A stretch of 64,000 bases of DNA. Origin: Symsagittifera roscoffensis (Eukaryota; Xenacoelomorpha; Acoela; Convolutidae). Under the pieces are notes generated by a model, which was not told the DNA's origin, did not search any database, and worked only from the letters and a program-made list of their open reading frames with translations. Location: contig NC_087065.1 of the NCBI RefSeq assembly GCF_963678635.1, positions 64,296,553 through 64,360,552 of the forward strand, in the 5' to 3' direction. Each line of letters starts with the position of its first letter. The first letter of the stretch is position 1. A program made the translations under genes and the position numbers. Below, one piece after another: positions 1 to 10,564 of this stretch.

Positions 1-1500
1 ATTTTTGAAGCAGTTGTTCTTCCATGAGCATTTTTTTTACTTGGAATCAAATATGCATCAAATTCGCATCAAATATTGCGTTTATAGAAGTAGTAAGAAA
101 GGCTGCATTCAAATGTTAAGAATTGGTCCACATCTGGGGTAATTGTTAAACAATCAAGTTGTTTTTTTTTATATTCCAAAACGTTTATAATAAAGCCGCA
201 CTTAATTTTCATTTTTAATTTTTAATATATGGCTAGTAAAAATTTTCGTCTAGCTAACACAAGTCATCTCTAAATTTTGTTTTTCTTCAAAATGTCCAAC
301 TGTCAAAATTGTTTATTTTTCATTGAACTCCTCTTGCACTAGCCTCGAAGAGACTAACCGAGAAGTTATGCAGTTTTTTTTCTTTTTCCCCAAAACAATG
401 CAATGCAGTTTTTTTATCTAACAAAAACGGATTGATCCTGAAACATATGAAACAGCCAAAAAAAAATTTCGTGAGTTACAACAAAAAAAAAGTTTTTTTT
501 TTCGTTCGCTTTTTATGAAAATAGGAGGTTTGTCCAGTCTCTTCAACTTTTTTTCAAGCAAAGCATTTTTTTTTCTATTAAAGCTTATCATCGCAACAAA
601 AGTTTTCCCTCATGTATCATTTTTTTGTTTTTTGTGCTCGTGGGCTGGAGAGAGAATACTTTTTGGGAAACAAATAGCTTCAGTGTTTTTATCAGAAAAC
701 AAATTTTAGATCCGGGAACAAAAACCCTCGCGCCAAAACACATTTCGAATCTGCAAAATTTTGCTTCGGTACTAGCAGTCTTGTATAGTTTCTTGATGAT
801 AAATTTGAAATTGAAGGTTTGAATTCATGTCTGGTTTGTTCTTTCTCGTTCAAAACTGCAGCAAAAGCTTATTTCACTTCTGTTGAGATTGCTACTTGGT
901 AAAACGAATGAGATTCCCAAATAGGTTATCTATTCAATATTCAATTATAATCTACACGAATTATTTTTGACTGTTGCTGCAACATTGACCATGTCAAAAT
1001 CACTTCAAAAAACAAAAACACAAAAAAATACCAACTCTTTTTTGAAAAATTTGAAAGCAATTTGAAAAATTTTAAGAAAAAATAAAATGGACAATTGTTT
1101 CAAACTCAGCTTGTCAATTCCGTGACCTTGAAATTTTTGGCCAGACGCTAAATTTTAAATGGTTTTTGGGACGAGGTTTCGGAGCTACATTTTGTTTATG
1201 CCTTCTTGTCCCTATTACTATTGTCTATAAATAATAACCTTGAATTAAAAGGGACAACATAGAAGAAAACACATGATGGGTTGAATGTTTGCAAAAGATT
1301 TATAGAATTGGCAAATGGTTTGGGAACTAATATGATTGATATTTGAGACAAAAGATGCATGCTTATTTTGATAAGGGAATTTTATGGTGTTTTGAGAGAG
1401 ATCGGAAATTTGCATTGGTTTTGATCGGAAATTGATAAAAAAAATCGGAAAATGTTTTCAAGAAAACACTGAAGGTTTTAAAAGCATATTAGAGGAGAAT
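1..1500. other. AT-rich DNA with no recognisable gene
   Basis: Homopolymer A and T runs dominate and short open frames are interrupted. I see no protein family, RNA gene or clear repeat boundary here. Confidence 0.6.
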
Positions 1501-2299
1501 CTTGGGGTATATTTTTAGCTTACGTTAGTTGAAATCAAGTTTATGGTTTGTGGCCTCCGCGCCTTCGGTGCATCTAAATAGTACCTACCAACAGTCATGT
1601 TTGTGCAGTTATTCTGAAAAAAGTTCAGAATTAGTTGATCGAATTACTCCTCAAGTTGGGTTTTCGCCATTGAAATTACGTATTGAATCTGCAATTTTAT
1701 TATGGCGCAGACAGCAAGAAGAGGAAGTATCCGTTGAGGAGCATAGCATTCTGACCGAATAAATGTTTTGAGCCGTCAACGCTGTGGGAGCGTTGAATTC
1801 ACGGTTTGTTTTGTGTTTAAAAACAAGGATTCAACCCACATCGTTTTGCTTTAGCAGGAGTCTTTCAACAACGCAGGATGCAGCGTTATTGGAGAAGTTT
1901 TTTTCGGGGGGGGGGAGGTAAATTTGCTCAGAGAAAGAACAGACTCCCATATCGAAGCCATACCTTTGCCTAGGAGAGCGGTGACAAGGCGGGTTACGTA
2001 AATCCTCCCTTGGACTTAATTCTTGATGGAGAATTGTTTTTCGAAATTCTAACTTCCTGTTCAATTTTTTCTTAATATCTTCGTTAGAGGATAATTTCGG
2101 GACTATGTAAACAACCCTCTGAAATTGTGGGGAAGATGAAAGGCATCTGTATTTAAACAGTTGGTCCACGGAGGTAGCCATGAACTTCGTCGACGATGCA
2201 GACCTTCAAGCATTAGTCAGGAACTGATGCCTTACTTGGGACTTAAAATGGTCTAAGCCCCTGCGAGAGAGGTGATAAATATCCATGGGCTAACGGAGC

Positions 2300-3400
2300 A
2301 AAGAGTGTCGAGCGGTGTTAAGAGGACCCTGGTTGACTGGTAGACTCGACTTATGAGACAGTTCAATGATTTGTTTAACAGGGTAGAGCGAGTCCGCAAC
2401 AATAATGTGCAAGCCGAAATTTTGAAAAAAATTGATACCAGTGCAGCATGAGGAAGGACAAATTTTTTTTTGGATTCATGGCACATTGAAACACTGAGCG
2501 AGTTCTCAGAACATTTTTTTTATCTTGCCTAATGTGATCACGATCAAACAGGACGGAACGGTGAAACTAGCCCTCGAAATGCGGGAAATCAATAAACCTT
2601 AAAAAAACAGGTACACAAAAAAAAATCAGGTGCCAAAAATTGAGGAAGTTACGTACATCACCGGTCGAACATTTAACGAGAAAAATGTACTCCCAGTGTA
2701 CTCACCTCTATTGACCTTGCATACGCATATAGATAATCTTGTAAACTGTCGCTAAAGAAAGGGGTGTCTTACAGGCACGCACCGGTTCAAAACCGGTTTC
2801 TATGGGCTAACAACTATGCCTGCCGAACTTCTGAGAGTCCTGGACTACATGACTTCCATGCACCCACATGTTCCTTGACGATATATAATTCTAGTCGTAG
2901 AAAACAGAAATTGAACTTATCGCGATGCAGGAAACATTCTGAAAATTAGACCAGAAAATTATTAGCATTGAAATGCGAGTTTGCTAGATCGAAGTGCAAG
3001 TGGATAAGTCGGAAAATCACGAAATCAAAGATAGCGGTAACTCTCCGAAAAACAGCACATGCTGATAAGCTGCAGGCCTAAAAACCGTCTCGCAAGTAAT
3101 TCAATCCTGGGGTCGGTTCATAGTCTGCACAAACATCTGCCGTCACTGGCAGAATACTCAGCGACGCTGCAGTCGTTGCCTTGTGAGAAAAACAAGTTTG
3201 TATGATAACGAGAGTGTCAAACCGCGTTTGAACCACAAAAACATCCGGATTGTATAAAACGCAAGTCGCAACAGGATGAGGGCAGTAGTGAAGTCATTTG
3301 CTCCGGAAAATTACCGCCCGCATTTGTTGGCCTCCCGAGTTCTAAGCACGGCGGAACAGAAGTATTCGGCAAACAATTGAGAAAAATTAGCGGTCAAGTG
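2300..3400 (+). pseudogene. Decayed Ty3/gypsy-type pol (RT to RNase H)
   Basis: Reading across frameshifts and stops gives the order of a gypsy pol. A segment near 2551-2597 reads DGTVKLALEMREINK, which matches the family block around D-G-S-I-K-L-A-L-D. A TSIDLAYAY block at about 2705-2730 matches the first RT catalytic aspartate region. YGLTTMP at 2801-2821 matches the 'FYGLTTMPAEF' block, and FLDDI at 2871-2885 is the catalytic Y/F-x-D-D box. A later RPHLLASRVLSTAEQKYS segment near 3315-3370 fits the RNase H region. No frame stays open throughout, so it cannot be active. No LTRs were found. The family assignment rests on motif order that I see. The exact lineage is unknown, and the relic may extend left into 1500-2300. 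Confidence 0.72.
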
Positions 3401-3954
3401 GGGGGTGAGTTTGAGAACTATGTTTTTTAAAAATTGATGTTTTGTTTGGGTAAAAATGATTTTTTTAAAAGTTTTTTTTTTTAATTTTTCTCCTATGTAA
3501 ACACTCATACGCCATGTTTGTTTTAAAGTTTTTTCTGAAATGCTTTAGTTTTTTAAATTTAGGTGCTGGAACTTGCGCTAATATAGGTGCCTGAACTTGG
3601 ATATATGGAAGTATCTCTCCAATCAACTTTTTTATTTTTACCATACACCCAATGTTGAAGTTCTTCAACCACATTGAACCTTCTTTACAAGTATGTTGCC
3701 TTTATTGGTAACTTTTACGATCTACAATCCAAAGCAAAAAATTTTGAGACTTTAGTTACCTTTTTGAAATTCCTCTAGCTCCTTTCCCGTTGATTTTGGT
3801 AGAGCAATTGTTTCACATGAAATGTTCAACTATTCCTTCGCTGGCATATGATATAAAATTGGCGGATAATTTTAATATCTGTTCACGCTATATGCGGTAA
3901 ACTGTTCCACATTAGCTTACGTCAACTTTTAAACATTGCCCTCAAGAATTAGCT

Positions 3955-4870
3955 TTGCCAGCACAAACGACGATTATTTTTTGTACACTCTTTGCAGATA
4001 TCAAGGTACACCTACTACCGAAAATTAAAAAAAAATACGTGAAGGAAAACCCCTTGAAAAAGGGAAGTGGAAGACCTCGAAAATTAGCTGGTAATTTGCT
4101 GAAAAAAACTGCCTCATTAGCTTTAAGAAATCCGTATACATCTGCCCAGAAAATTGCGCTAAGACTTAACACCGAAGATGGCCTAAATGAACACAAAACC
4201 ACGGTTTAGCGTACATTAAAGGAAGTAACATTTTGAAGAAAATCACTAGAAAAACCCTGGGAATAATCACCATCCATGAGGAAAAATGAATCGTTTTTGC
4301 AGAAAGTTGGAAAAATAATGGTTTCGAGGATGTGTGGATAACCAATGAAAGCACATTCCAAATGCATTGAAACAAACTGACAGTCTGGTATTCAAAAAAT
4401 GGCAAAAAACCAACAATTTTAGCTCCCAAATTTCCAAAAAAAAGTGATGGTGTGGAGAGCATTTTCAGTCCGATTAGTCTATTTTAAAATAGTCGATGAC
4501 CCAGGAAATATAAATGGGTCTAAATTTTGTCATATCCTGGGGGAATTTATTCCGTACGCTGACGCACTTTTTCCAGAGGGCTAGATCTTGCAGCAAGACG
4601 GTGCTCGCCCACACACGTCAATTTTTACAAAAAATGGATAGAGGTTAATCATGTCCAATTTTGCAATGGCCGCCAAACTCAGCTGATCTATCGCCCAATG
4701 AAAATGTTTGGCTCATTCTCAAAAATGCTGTGGAAACGAAATCACCAACAAATGTCAAAGAGTTGAGGAGGAGATATATAATCGTATGCCAAGATGAAGT
4801 AACTGCGCAAATGAGGTTAAATTTAATGAAGTCAACTCCAATCAGACTCATAAATGTTAATTGTTACCAT
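3955..4870 (+). pseudogene. Decayed Tc1/mariner transposase
   Basis: An N-terminal open segment (3955-4209) carries a GSGRPRKL basic motif and a following TSAQKIALRL block, as in the paired-like HTH of Tc1 transposases. The catalytic part is broken. WITNESTF (about 4336-4360) sits where the family has W-x-D-E-S, so the first catalytic Asp is replaced by Asn. QQDGARPHTS (about 4590-4620) carries the second Asp and is preceded by an in-frame TAG where Trp is expected. WPPNSADLSPNEN (about 4667-4705) carries the Glu. Counting across one frameshift gives 34 residues between Asp and Glu, i.e. DD34E. Terminal inverted repeats were not found. This is an inactive fossil copy. Confidence 0.8.
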
Positions 4871-4959
4871 GGAAAGCAAATCCCTTCCGAGTCAAACGGG
4901 GTTGTAGCCATTTTTTGCCTATTCTGCGTTCTATTAGATGGTTCTCTATGATTTGCCAT

Positions 4960-6250
4960 TTATGAGAAAATTTAAGTTTTTCCAATCTTAATTTTTTGCA
5001 ACGAACTATAGTTTAGAGCAAGTATACAATTTTTTTGCAATTTTCATGTTTGAAAAAAAAACATTTTTACCAACGTGATTTTGGTCGACCTGTCAAATCT
5101 CGATTTCACTCAATAGAATGGTAAGACCCTATTTTGTCGAAAACTTTTGCGTCGCAAGTGAGTCTTGAAAATGAAATCAAAACTGACGTGAATGTGTTTT
5201 GGGCTCTTTCAGAAAACCTTTAGGGCTGACGGATCGAAGACGGGTAATGAAATATAGTAATAAAGAGGACCGCCTTGGGGAGTTATCACCACTCACTCTT
5301 GATGATGATGATGATTATAATGATATGATTCAGAGGGTTACTTCAGTCACCAACTGGTCTTCATATTGTCATTTTTGAAACTTTTATCCAGTTTCAGTCT
5401 ACAACCCAGAATCATTCATTACGAGAACAAACTGTGCACTTTGTGAATTGCAAGCGGACTCCGCAACAAAGACTTTCCCTTTGTATTTTTTTTGTTCTTT
5501 AGTTTTCTTTGATCGTTCCAAAATTTCATCAACAAAATGTCAACAACATTAAAGACTTGTGTCAGAAATCCAGGAACGGTTACATGGCAAGACTTCCCAT
5601 ACCTTAAGATCCCAAAGGAGAAGATCCACGTCAATTAGGTACCGTTTCATAAAATACCTTGATCTAAAATTGCCAACGACATAAGGTACTGTAAAAAAAT
5701 AACAAAGAACCTGAGAATTGAAAATAAAGCGGTTAATCGATCAAAGCAAAAAAACGTCGGTTAAAAACAAACAAACGGCAAAACTTCAGCTGCACAAATT
5801 TCGAACATAAATGACCTTGCTAAACACTTGGCCTTCGAATCGAAACTCAAATTTTAAAACAGCTTAAACTGCAAATGAAATTGAAAAAGGTTTCGAATCA
5901 TTCAAAACCAACTTTGACAAAAATGGCCTGATTTTCCAGACAACTCAAGTCGGTACAAAGTTGAAATAATATTTTTGCTAAATACTAAAGCTTTGAAATC
6001 ATTTCCATTAGGAATCACTTGAGCCTTGCCATTTTAATTGGCGAAAAATATCAAATCGCAATGTTGATGATTTTTTTTAATTCAGCGTCCCGTGAATAAG
6101 GGCAATTGCTCTGAAATCAAATGGCTAGAGACAGCATTTTTGAATGAAATCAAAAAAATAAGCAAAATCTAATATGTTTATTGGGAAAGTGAACGGTTAC
6201 AAGACCCTATGTTGGAGTCTGTATATGAGCTTGTTATCTAATAAACTTTT
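4960..6250. other. Intergenic DNA, no gene seen
   Basis: Contains a short (GAT)5 run at 5301-5315. No supported coding region or repeat boundary otherwise. Confidence 0.5.
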
Positions 6251-6269
6251 TTATTCAGGGCATGGTACA

Positions 6270-7124
6270 TTTTCCGGGATAAGTTGATAGTACCGCTGGA
6301 TACATTCGAAATATTGAACTTTTGACTGTAGGAACCTTGGTAAATTTTTGCAAGAAATGTAAATTTTGCAGGATGGCTGCCTTGAAACAAAGCGGTTACA
6401 CCTAGATGCCAACCTTCAACTGCATTTGTTGTTCGGACTAGACCACACCCAGCATTTTGGTAATGGATCTATAGAAAAATTGGAAACAGTGTTTTTCGGC
6501 TAATCAAATCCCCTTTAAATTATGTTTTTTAGAAATAAGCCGTGAGCTCGTCTAAATTTTGGAGATCGTTCTGTGAAATATCCAGTTTGGTTGCCACACT
6601 GCATATTACCTCAAATAATAGGTCGAGCCCGATTTCCATTTTTGACTCCGGCACCGATAAGTGATTTAAGTTCGCTTAGGAACTTGTTATAGGTTGATAA
6701 GCGCGTATGGCTGAGCAGAGCGTTGACGGAAGTTGGATAAAACCCGTATCTTGTTTTCTGCTATCAAAAAGACAAAAAAAGCTTAAAAAGATCCGATATT
6801 TTGAAATGACGGTCATATGTAGCAAAAGTGGGCAGGGATGTCGTTTGCTTACTTCTGTTCAATGTTTGCTGTATCGCCGACCGGGAGGGCAAAGACAGTT
6901 GGGTTGCTTTGTCTTCCTGCACCAATTGCAAACTAGCTGCGATGATCTGGCTGTTTACTGGATTTAGTTGATTCCCAACTGTCTCCTTCATTTGCTAGTT
7001 GCCGAGCTTCTGAGCGTTCTGCATTGAGCTCGTGACTATGCTCGTTGCTGTTTGAGAATATATCGCTCCCAGATTTGATTAAAGTTTTTGGGCAATTATA
7101 TGATCTCCAACTGCTGCAGGTCAA
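6270..7124 (-). pseudogene. FLYWCH zinc finger / MULE transposase relic
   Basis: The upstream part (7124-6933) reads as a FLYWCH-type finger: a CSSWRSYNC segment with the two cysteines, then EHSHEL supplying the paired histidines, then an acidic helical ARSEARQLAN-like stretch. A second open piece (6991-6764) continues it in another frame (VNSQIIAASLQ, then LSLPSRSAIQQTLNRSKQ), as in the linker of MULE transposases with FLYWCH fingers. Further downstream, 6435-6406 encodes TTNAVEGWH, matching the 'N-N-x-V-E-G-W-H' signature at the end of the MULE catalytic core. Several frameshifts and stops separate these blocks, so the copy is dead. Terminal inverted repeats and target duplications were not located. 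Confidence 0.7.
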
Positions 7125-7129
7125 TGTGT

Positions 7130-9883
7130 TGTTGTCTTCGTATCGCGTTTCTTTTGAAATTCATGGCTGTCAAGAACAATCAGTATTAACCAAGAAACAG
7201 AATTTTCCAAGAAACAGAATTCTTTTTTGACTATTCAATGATTTAAAGAGCAAGATAATGAATGCAGAGTGCATACAATTTCAATTGACTTGTTGTAATT
7301 CAATACCATATTAACACGAAATTAAACACACGCTGGCCTAATGCTAATCGCAAAAATTAGTCAAGTTTAATTTAGTTATCTTGAATTTGCGTTGCTCATT
7401 AATAGCCCAAACGTAATTAAGATATCGTTACTCTAGTTTTTTTTCTGCTCAATCTTTGATCATGACTTTTGTTCATAATTCATGGGATTTTGTAATTGGC
7501 GTGGGATCTTATGTTATGGGCAATTTTTGTACAAGGGACTTTTTGGTATGGTATCTTTTGTCATGGGAGCTTTTGGTATGGTATCTTTTGCTCTGACGCC
7601 CCAGGAACATACAGACTCAAAATTGTGCGCCTAACCAGTGCACAGTTTGGCCTCGTAATGTCCCACAGTTCAATTCTCAATGTTTCCACTGTTCAGTCCT
7701 CATTATTTCCACTGTTCAGCCCTCATTGTTTCCTATGCAGCCCTCAACAGGGCTAAGTTAAAATTTCGAGTTCTCTCAATCATTACTTTCAACCGGCTCA
7801 AATTAAATCCGAGTAAAAGCGTTGTAAATCTCCTTTCTCCCTCTCGTCAGCTTTTCGTGAGTTAAAAAAAAAATTTTTTTTCAATTGAATGCCAAATCTC
7901 GTACATCCGCAGAGTTTAGATGTTTCCCATCCCTCGAACAGTTGTCTTTTTCGATACTTCCTATGATCAAATAATGGCACATTTGCAATTTGGCACATTA
8001 TTGGCACCTATTTCAATTGTATTTTCTGGAATAAACTGGTCAAGCAATATTGACAAACAAAATACAAAACAAGGTTTTTTTATTTTCTCTTTATATTTGA
8101 AAGAAGTGCTTTTAAATAAGTGTGGTTGGAATCAGAAGTGTTCGCGTAATTACATTATGAATTATTAAGCTGATAGAGCTATAACTCACAAAGAATATTT
8201 TGCACTCGAATATAACCTCATAAAAGCTCCATAGAGCTCCATAAAAGCGCCTCTTTTTCTTTAAACTCGTATAGTCTTAGATTAATTCTCTTAAATAAGA
8301 AATCATGAATGTGAGGCTATTTTTTGATATAAAACATTGGTATTTCTTTTTACCTTAAATATAATACTTGGGGCAATTACTTGATTCGTTCCAGAGAATT
8401 TCGACAAAAAATCTACTTAATAAAGACAATCAGAATCTCGACAAAAAATCACGGTGGTAGCATTGCATACCATAAGCGGAGAATAATGTTAGTTATTTAA
8501 GAAGCCTCCCAGTTACTTCTGGTTAAGCGACGGGGGACAGTCATTTGACATATTTGAACCAGTCACCTAATCCGGCCAACTAACAAAACAAACAGCGACT
8601 TGCTGTCTCGATTCAGCTTGACTTTTTTTGTAGATAAGTTTATTGAGTTTCCTTATTGGTATAACTGCAAAAATTGTTTTTTTTTTTCAAATAAATCAGT
8701 TTTTATATTCAATTAAGTTTGATTTCAGCAATAGTGGTAACGTTTACCTTGCTATATTATATTGATTAAAGGTCCTAATGGTTTGTGGTCGTATAAAAAG
8801 TCTGCTAAGCGTCATTTTGAGCATAGGCTCGAAAAGTTATGACTATCTGGACAAGTTTTAGTAACTAGAGTCAGCTAGTAATATCAGTGATGGTTCTTGA
8901 ATAAGCTGAAGCAGCACGATAGTTGGTGTTTTTGCTGCTCAACCGCAAGAAAAATCACATATTTTATTTTCGAGATGCTCTCGAGTTAATCAAGCGCTCC
9001 GGTGACGGGACACAAGGCGCCGAACAGCCGGCGAATTTCGAAGACAAGTCTTTTCTCATATTGATTCACCAACAAAGCCGACCACATTATGGTCACAGCA
9101 ATAGTTCAAACGAACTCAAAGCCTTCATTAAAACAACTCAGCCATCATTCTTCATCTAATATTCGCAATGTAAATGTAACCTTTGGTTATATAATGAGAT
9201 TTATTCTTCATAATTTGAGCAATTTTGGCAGCAAATCTCATAAAAATTACAAAAACGTATTGATAAGTCTTTAAACTGAACATGAAAATTACATGAGAGC
9301 TGTAATAATAAATATATTACTAATACTTATCTAACTACTAGAAAACGTTTTGCGAAGTTTTTTTGATTTTAAAATTATCCTTCGAGTCAAAAATGATGTC
9401 AATTAACAATTTAATTAAGGCCAAACAGGTGAACGCAAATGCAATTAATGTGTGGAAACCGCTTCAACCAATCGACAAGTGACTACAATATACTTTTCAA
9501 AGACATAATTACGGCAATTATTAGTCAATCATTTAATAACTTATCGGTTAGAACAATAAATAAAGAACCGATACTAAAACATTAATATTAGCGCCGTGAA
9601 TGATCAAAATAAATGATTGGCCCTCAAAACAGTTTGTAAGCTGTCTCAAAAAAATAACAATCAGAAGATTTAGATCTCTTCAAGAAAATTATACTTTCTT
9701 GGTCATTTTGTCAGTATTCTAGCTTTCCGAAGTTATATAAAAAGAGAATGGATAGTGAGATAATGCTCGCAATGTCAAAATATTGAGTAAGTTAACCTTT
9801 CAAAATGTCAAAATATTGAGAAGTTTTTTTACTCGAATTGAGCTTTGTCCGAAGTTTTATTAAGTCACTTTCAGCTTTCAGAA
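7130..9883. other. Dll 3' flank, no gene seen
   Basis: Two small direct repeats are visible: a 'GGTATGGTATCTTTTG' unit twice near 7551-7591, and a 'TTTCCACTGTTCAG' unit near 7683-7720. A relatively GC-rich patch at 8975-9055 has an open frame but no recognised protein. Nothing else can be supported. Confidence 0.5.
9856..9861 (-). promoter_or_regulatory. Candidate polyadenylation signal of Dll
   Basis: AATAAA on the minus strand, 23 bases past the Dll stop codon. It would give a very short 3' UTR. A later copy near 9203-9208 is an alternative. The real 3' end is unknown. Confidence 0.3.
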
Positions 9884-10564
9884 TCACAGAGCTAAATTAT
9901 GCCCGGTTGGTAAGAGGTGAGCTGGTAGTCCCCCTTTTGCATGGTACCAATCGGGGTTTTGATTATTCGGGTTTGCGTGCATGATGTTCGGTCGGATTCC
10001 GAGGTGATGTTGCATCGCGACGACACCCTGTTGCGTCATGTCTAGTCCCGGAGGCATCTCGACTTTGATATGAGGAGCCCCTCCTGCTTCCATTGTCGCA
10101 CGAGAGTTCGCTATCATTTCCACGATGTTTGCTCCGTCTAGGTAACCCATTGAGTGAGGAGACACGTGATGACCTGTGGCTTGATGATGTTGGTTTGGGT
10201 TCTGGTGGGATCCGTGATTCGGTCCCATGTGAGGCATAGTCATGTTCCAAGGTGACTGAGGCTGACCCGGAGGAGCTACAGATGTCTGGTGACTCATAGG
10301 TTGTCCAGTGAGAACTAGGTTTGGCATTGTGACATTTGGCGCGATCTGGTTGGCCCCCGAGTGAGCTATGGTGGCGTCGATGACGTCATTTGCAGTAGTG
10401 TTGTGGTCGATCGGGTGTTCGTCCGTCTCGTTTAAGTCGTCTCCCTCCTCCTCATCTTTCGCATCGGGCGAGAGAGCGTCGAAATTCATATCAATTCTGG
10501 CGTTCGGGTTTCCCTTCATGAGTTTCTTCATTTTGGATCGCTTGTTTTGGAACCAAATTTTGAC
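9884..10564 (-). CDS. Dll: Dll exon 3 (recognition helix and C-terminus)
   Basis: The acceptor is TTTTTCGTTCAG/GTCAAA. The exon opens with [11 protein letters not shown] and runs 226 residues to the stop at 9884-9886. After the homeodomain come an acidic patch (KDEEEGDD, about residues 336-343), a Met/His/Pro/Gln-rich tail and a Trp-containing PQSPWNM motif like those in other Dll C-termini. A PDWYH motif lies near the end. IKVE at residues 466-469 fits the SUMO-acceptor consensus (large aliphatic-K-x-E), but modification is only a prediction. Confidence 0.93.
   Translation of the reverse strand, partial: VKIWFQNKRSKMKKLMKGNPNARIDMNFDALSPDAKDEEEGDDLNETDEHPIDHNTTANDVIDATIAHSGANQIAPNVTMPNLVLTGQPMSHQTSVAPPGQPQSPWNMTMPHMGPNHGSHQNPNQHHQATGHHVSPHSMGYLDGANIVEMIANSRATMEAGGAPHIKVEMPPGLDMTQQGVVAMQHHLGIRPNIMHANPNNQNPDWYHAKGGLPAHLLPTGHNLAL

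Noticed and set aside
1831-2181. 116-codon minus-strand frame
   Set aside because: No family match, no splice context, and it sits beside the decayed plus-strand pol relic.
8923-9159. 78-codon frame in a GC-richer patch
   Set aside because: No recognisable domain and no convincing splice sites or ATG.
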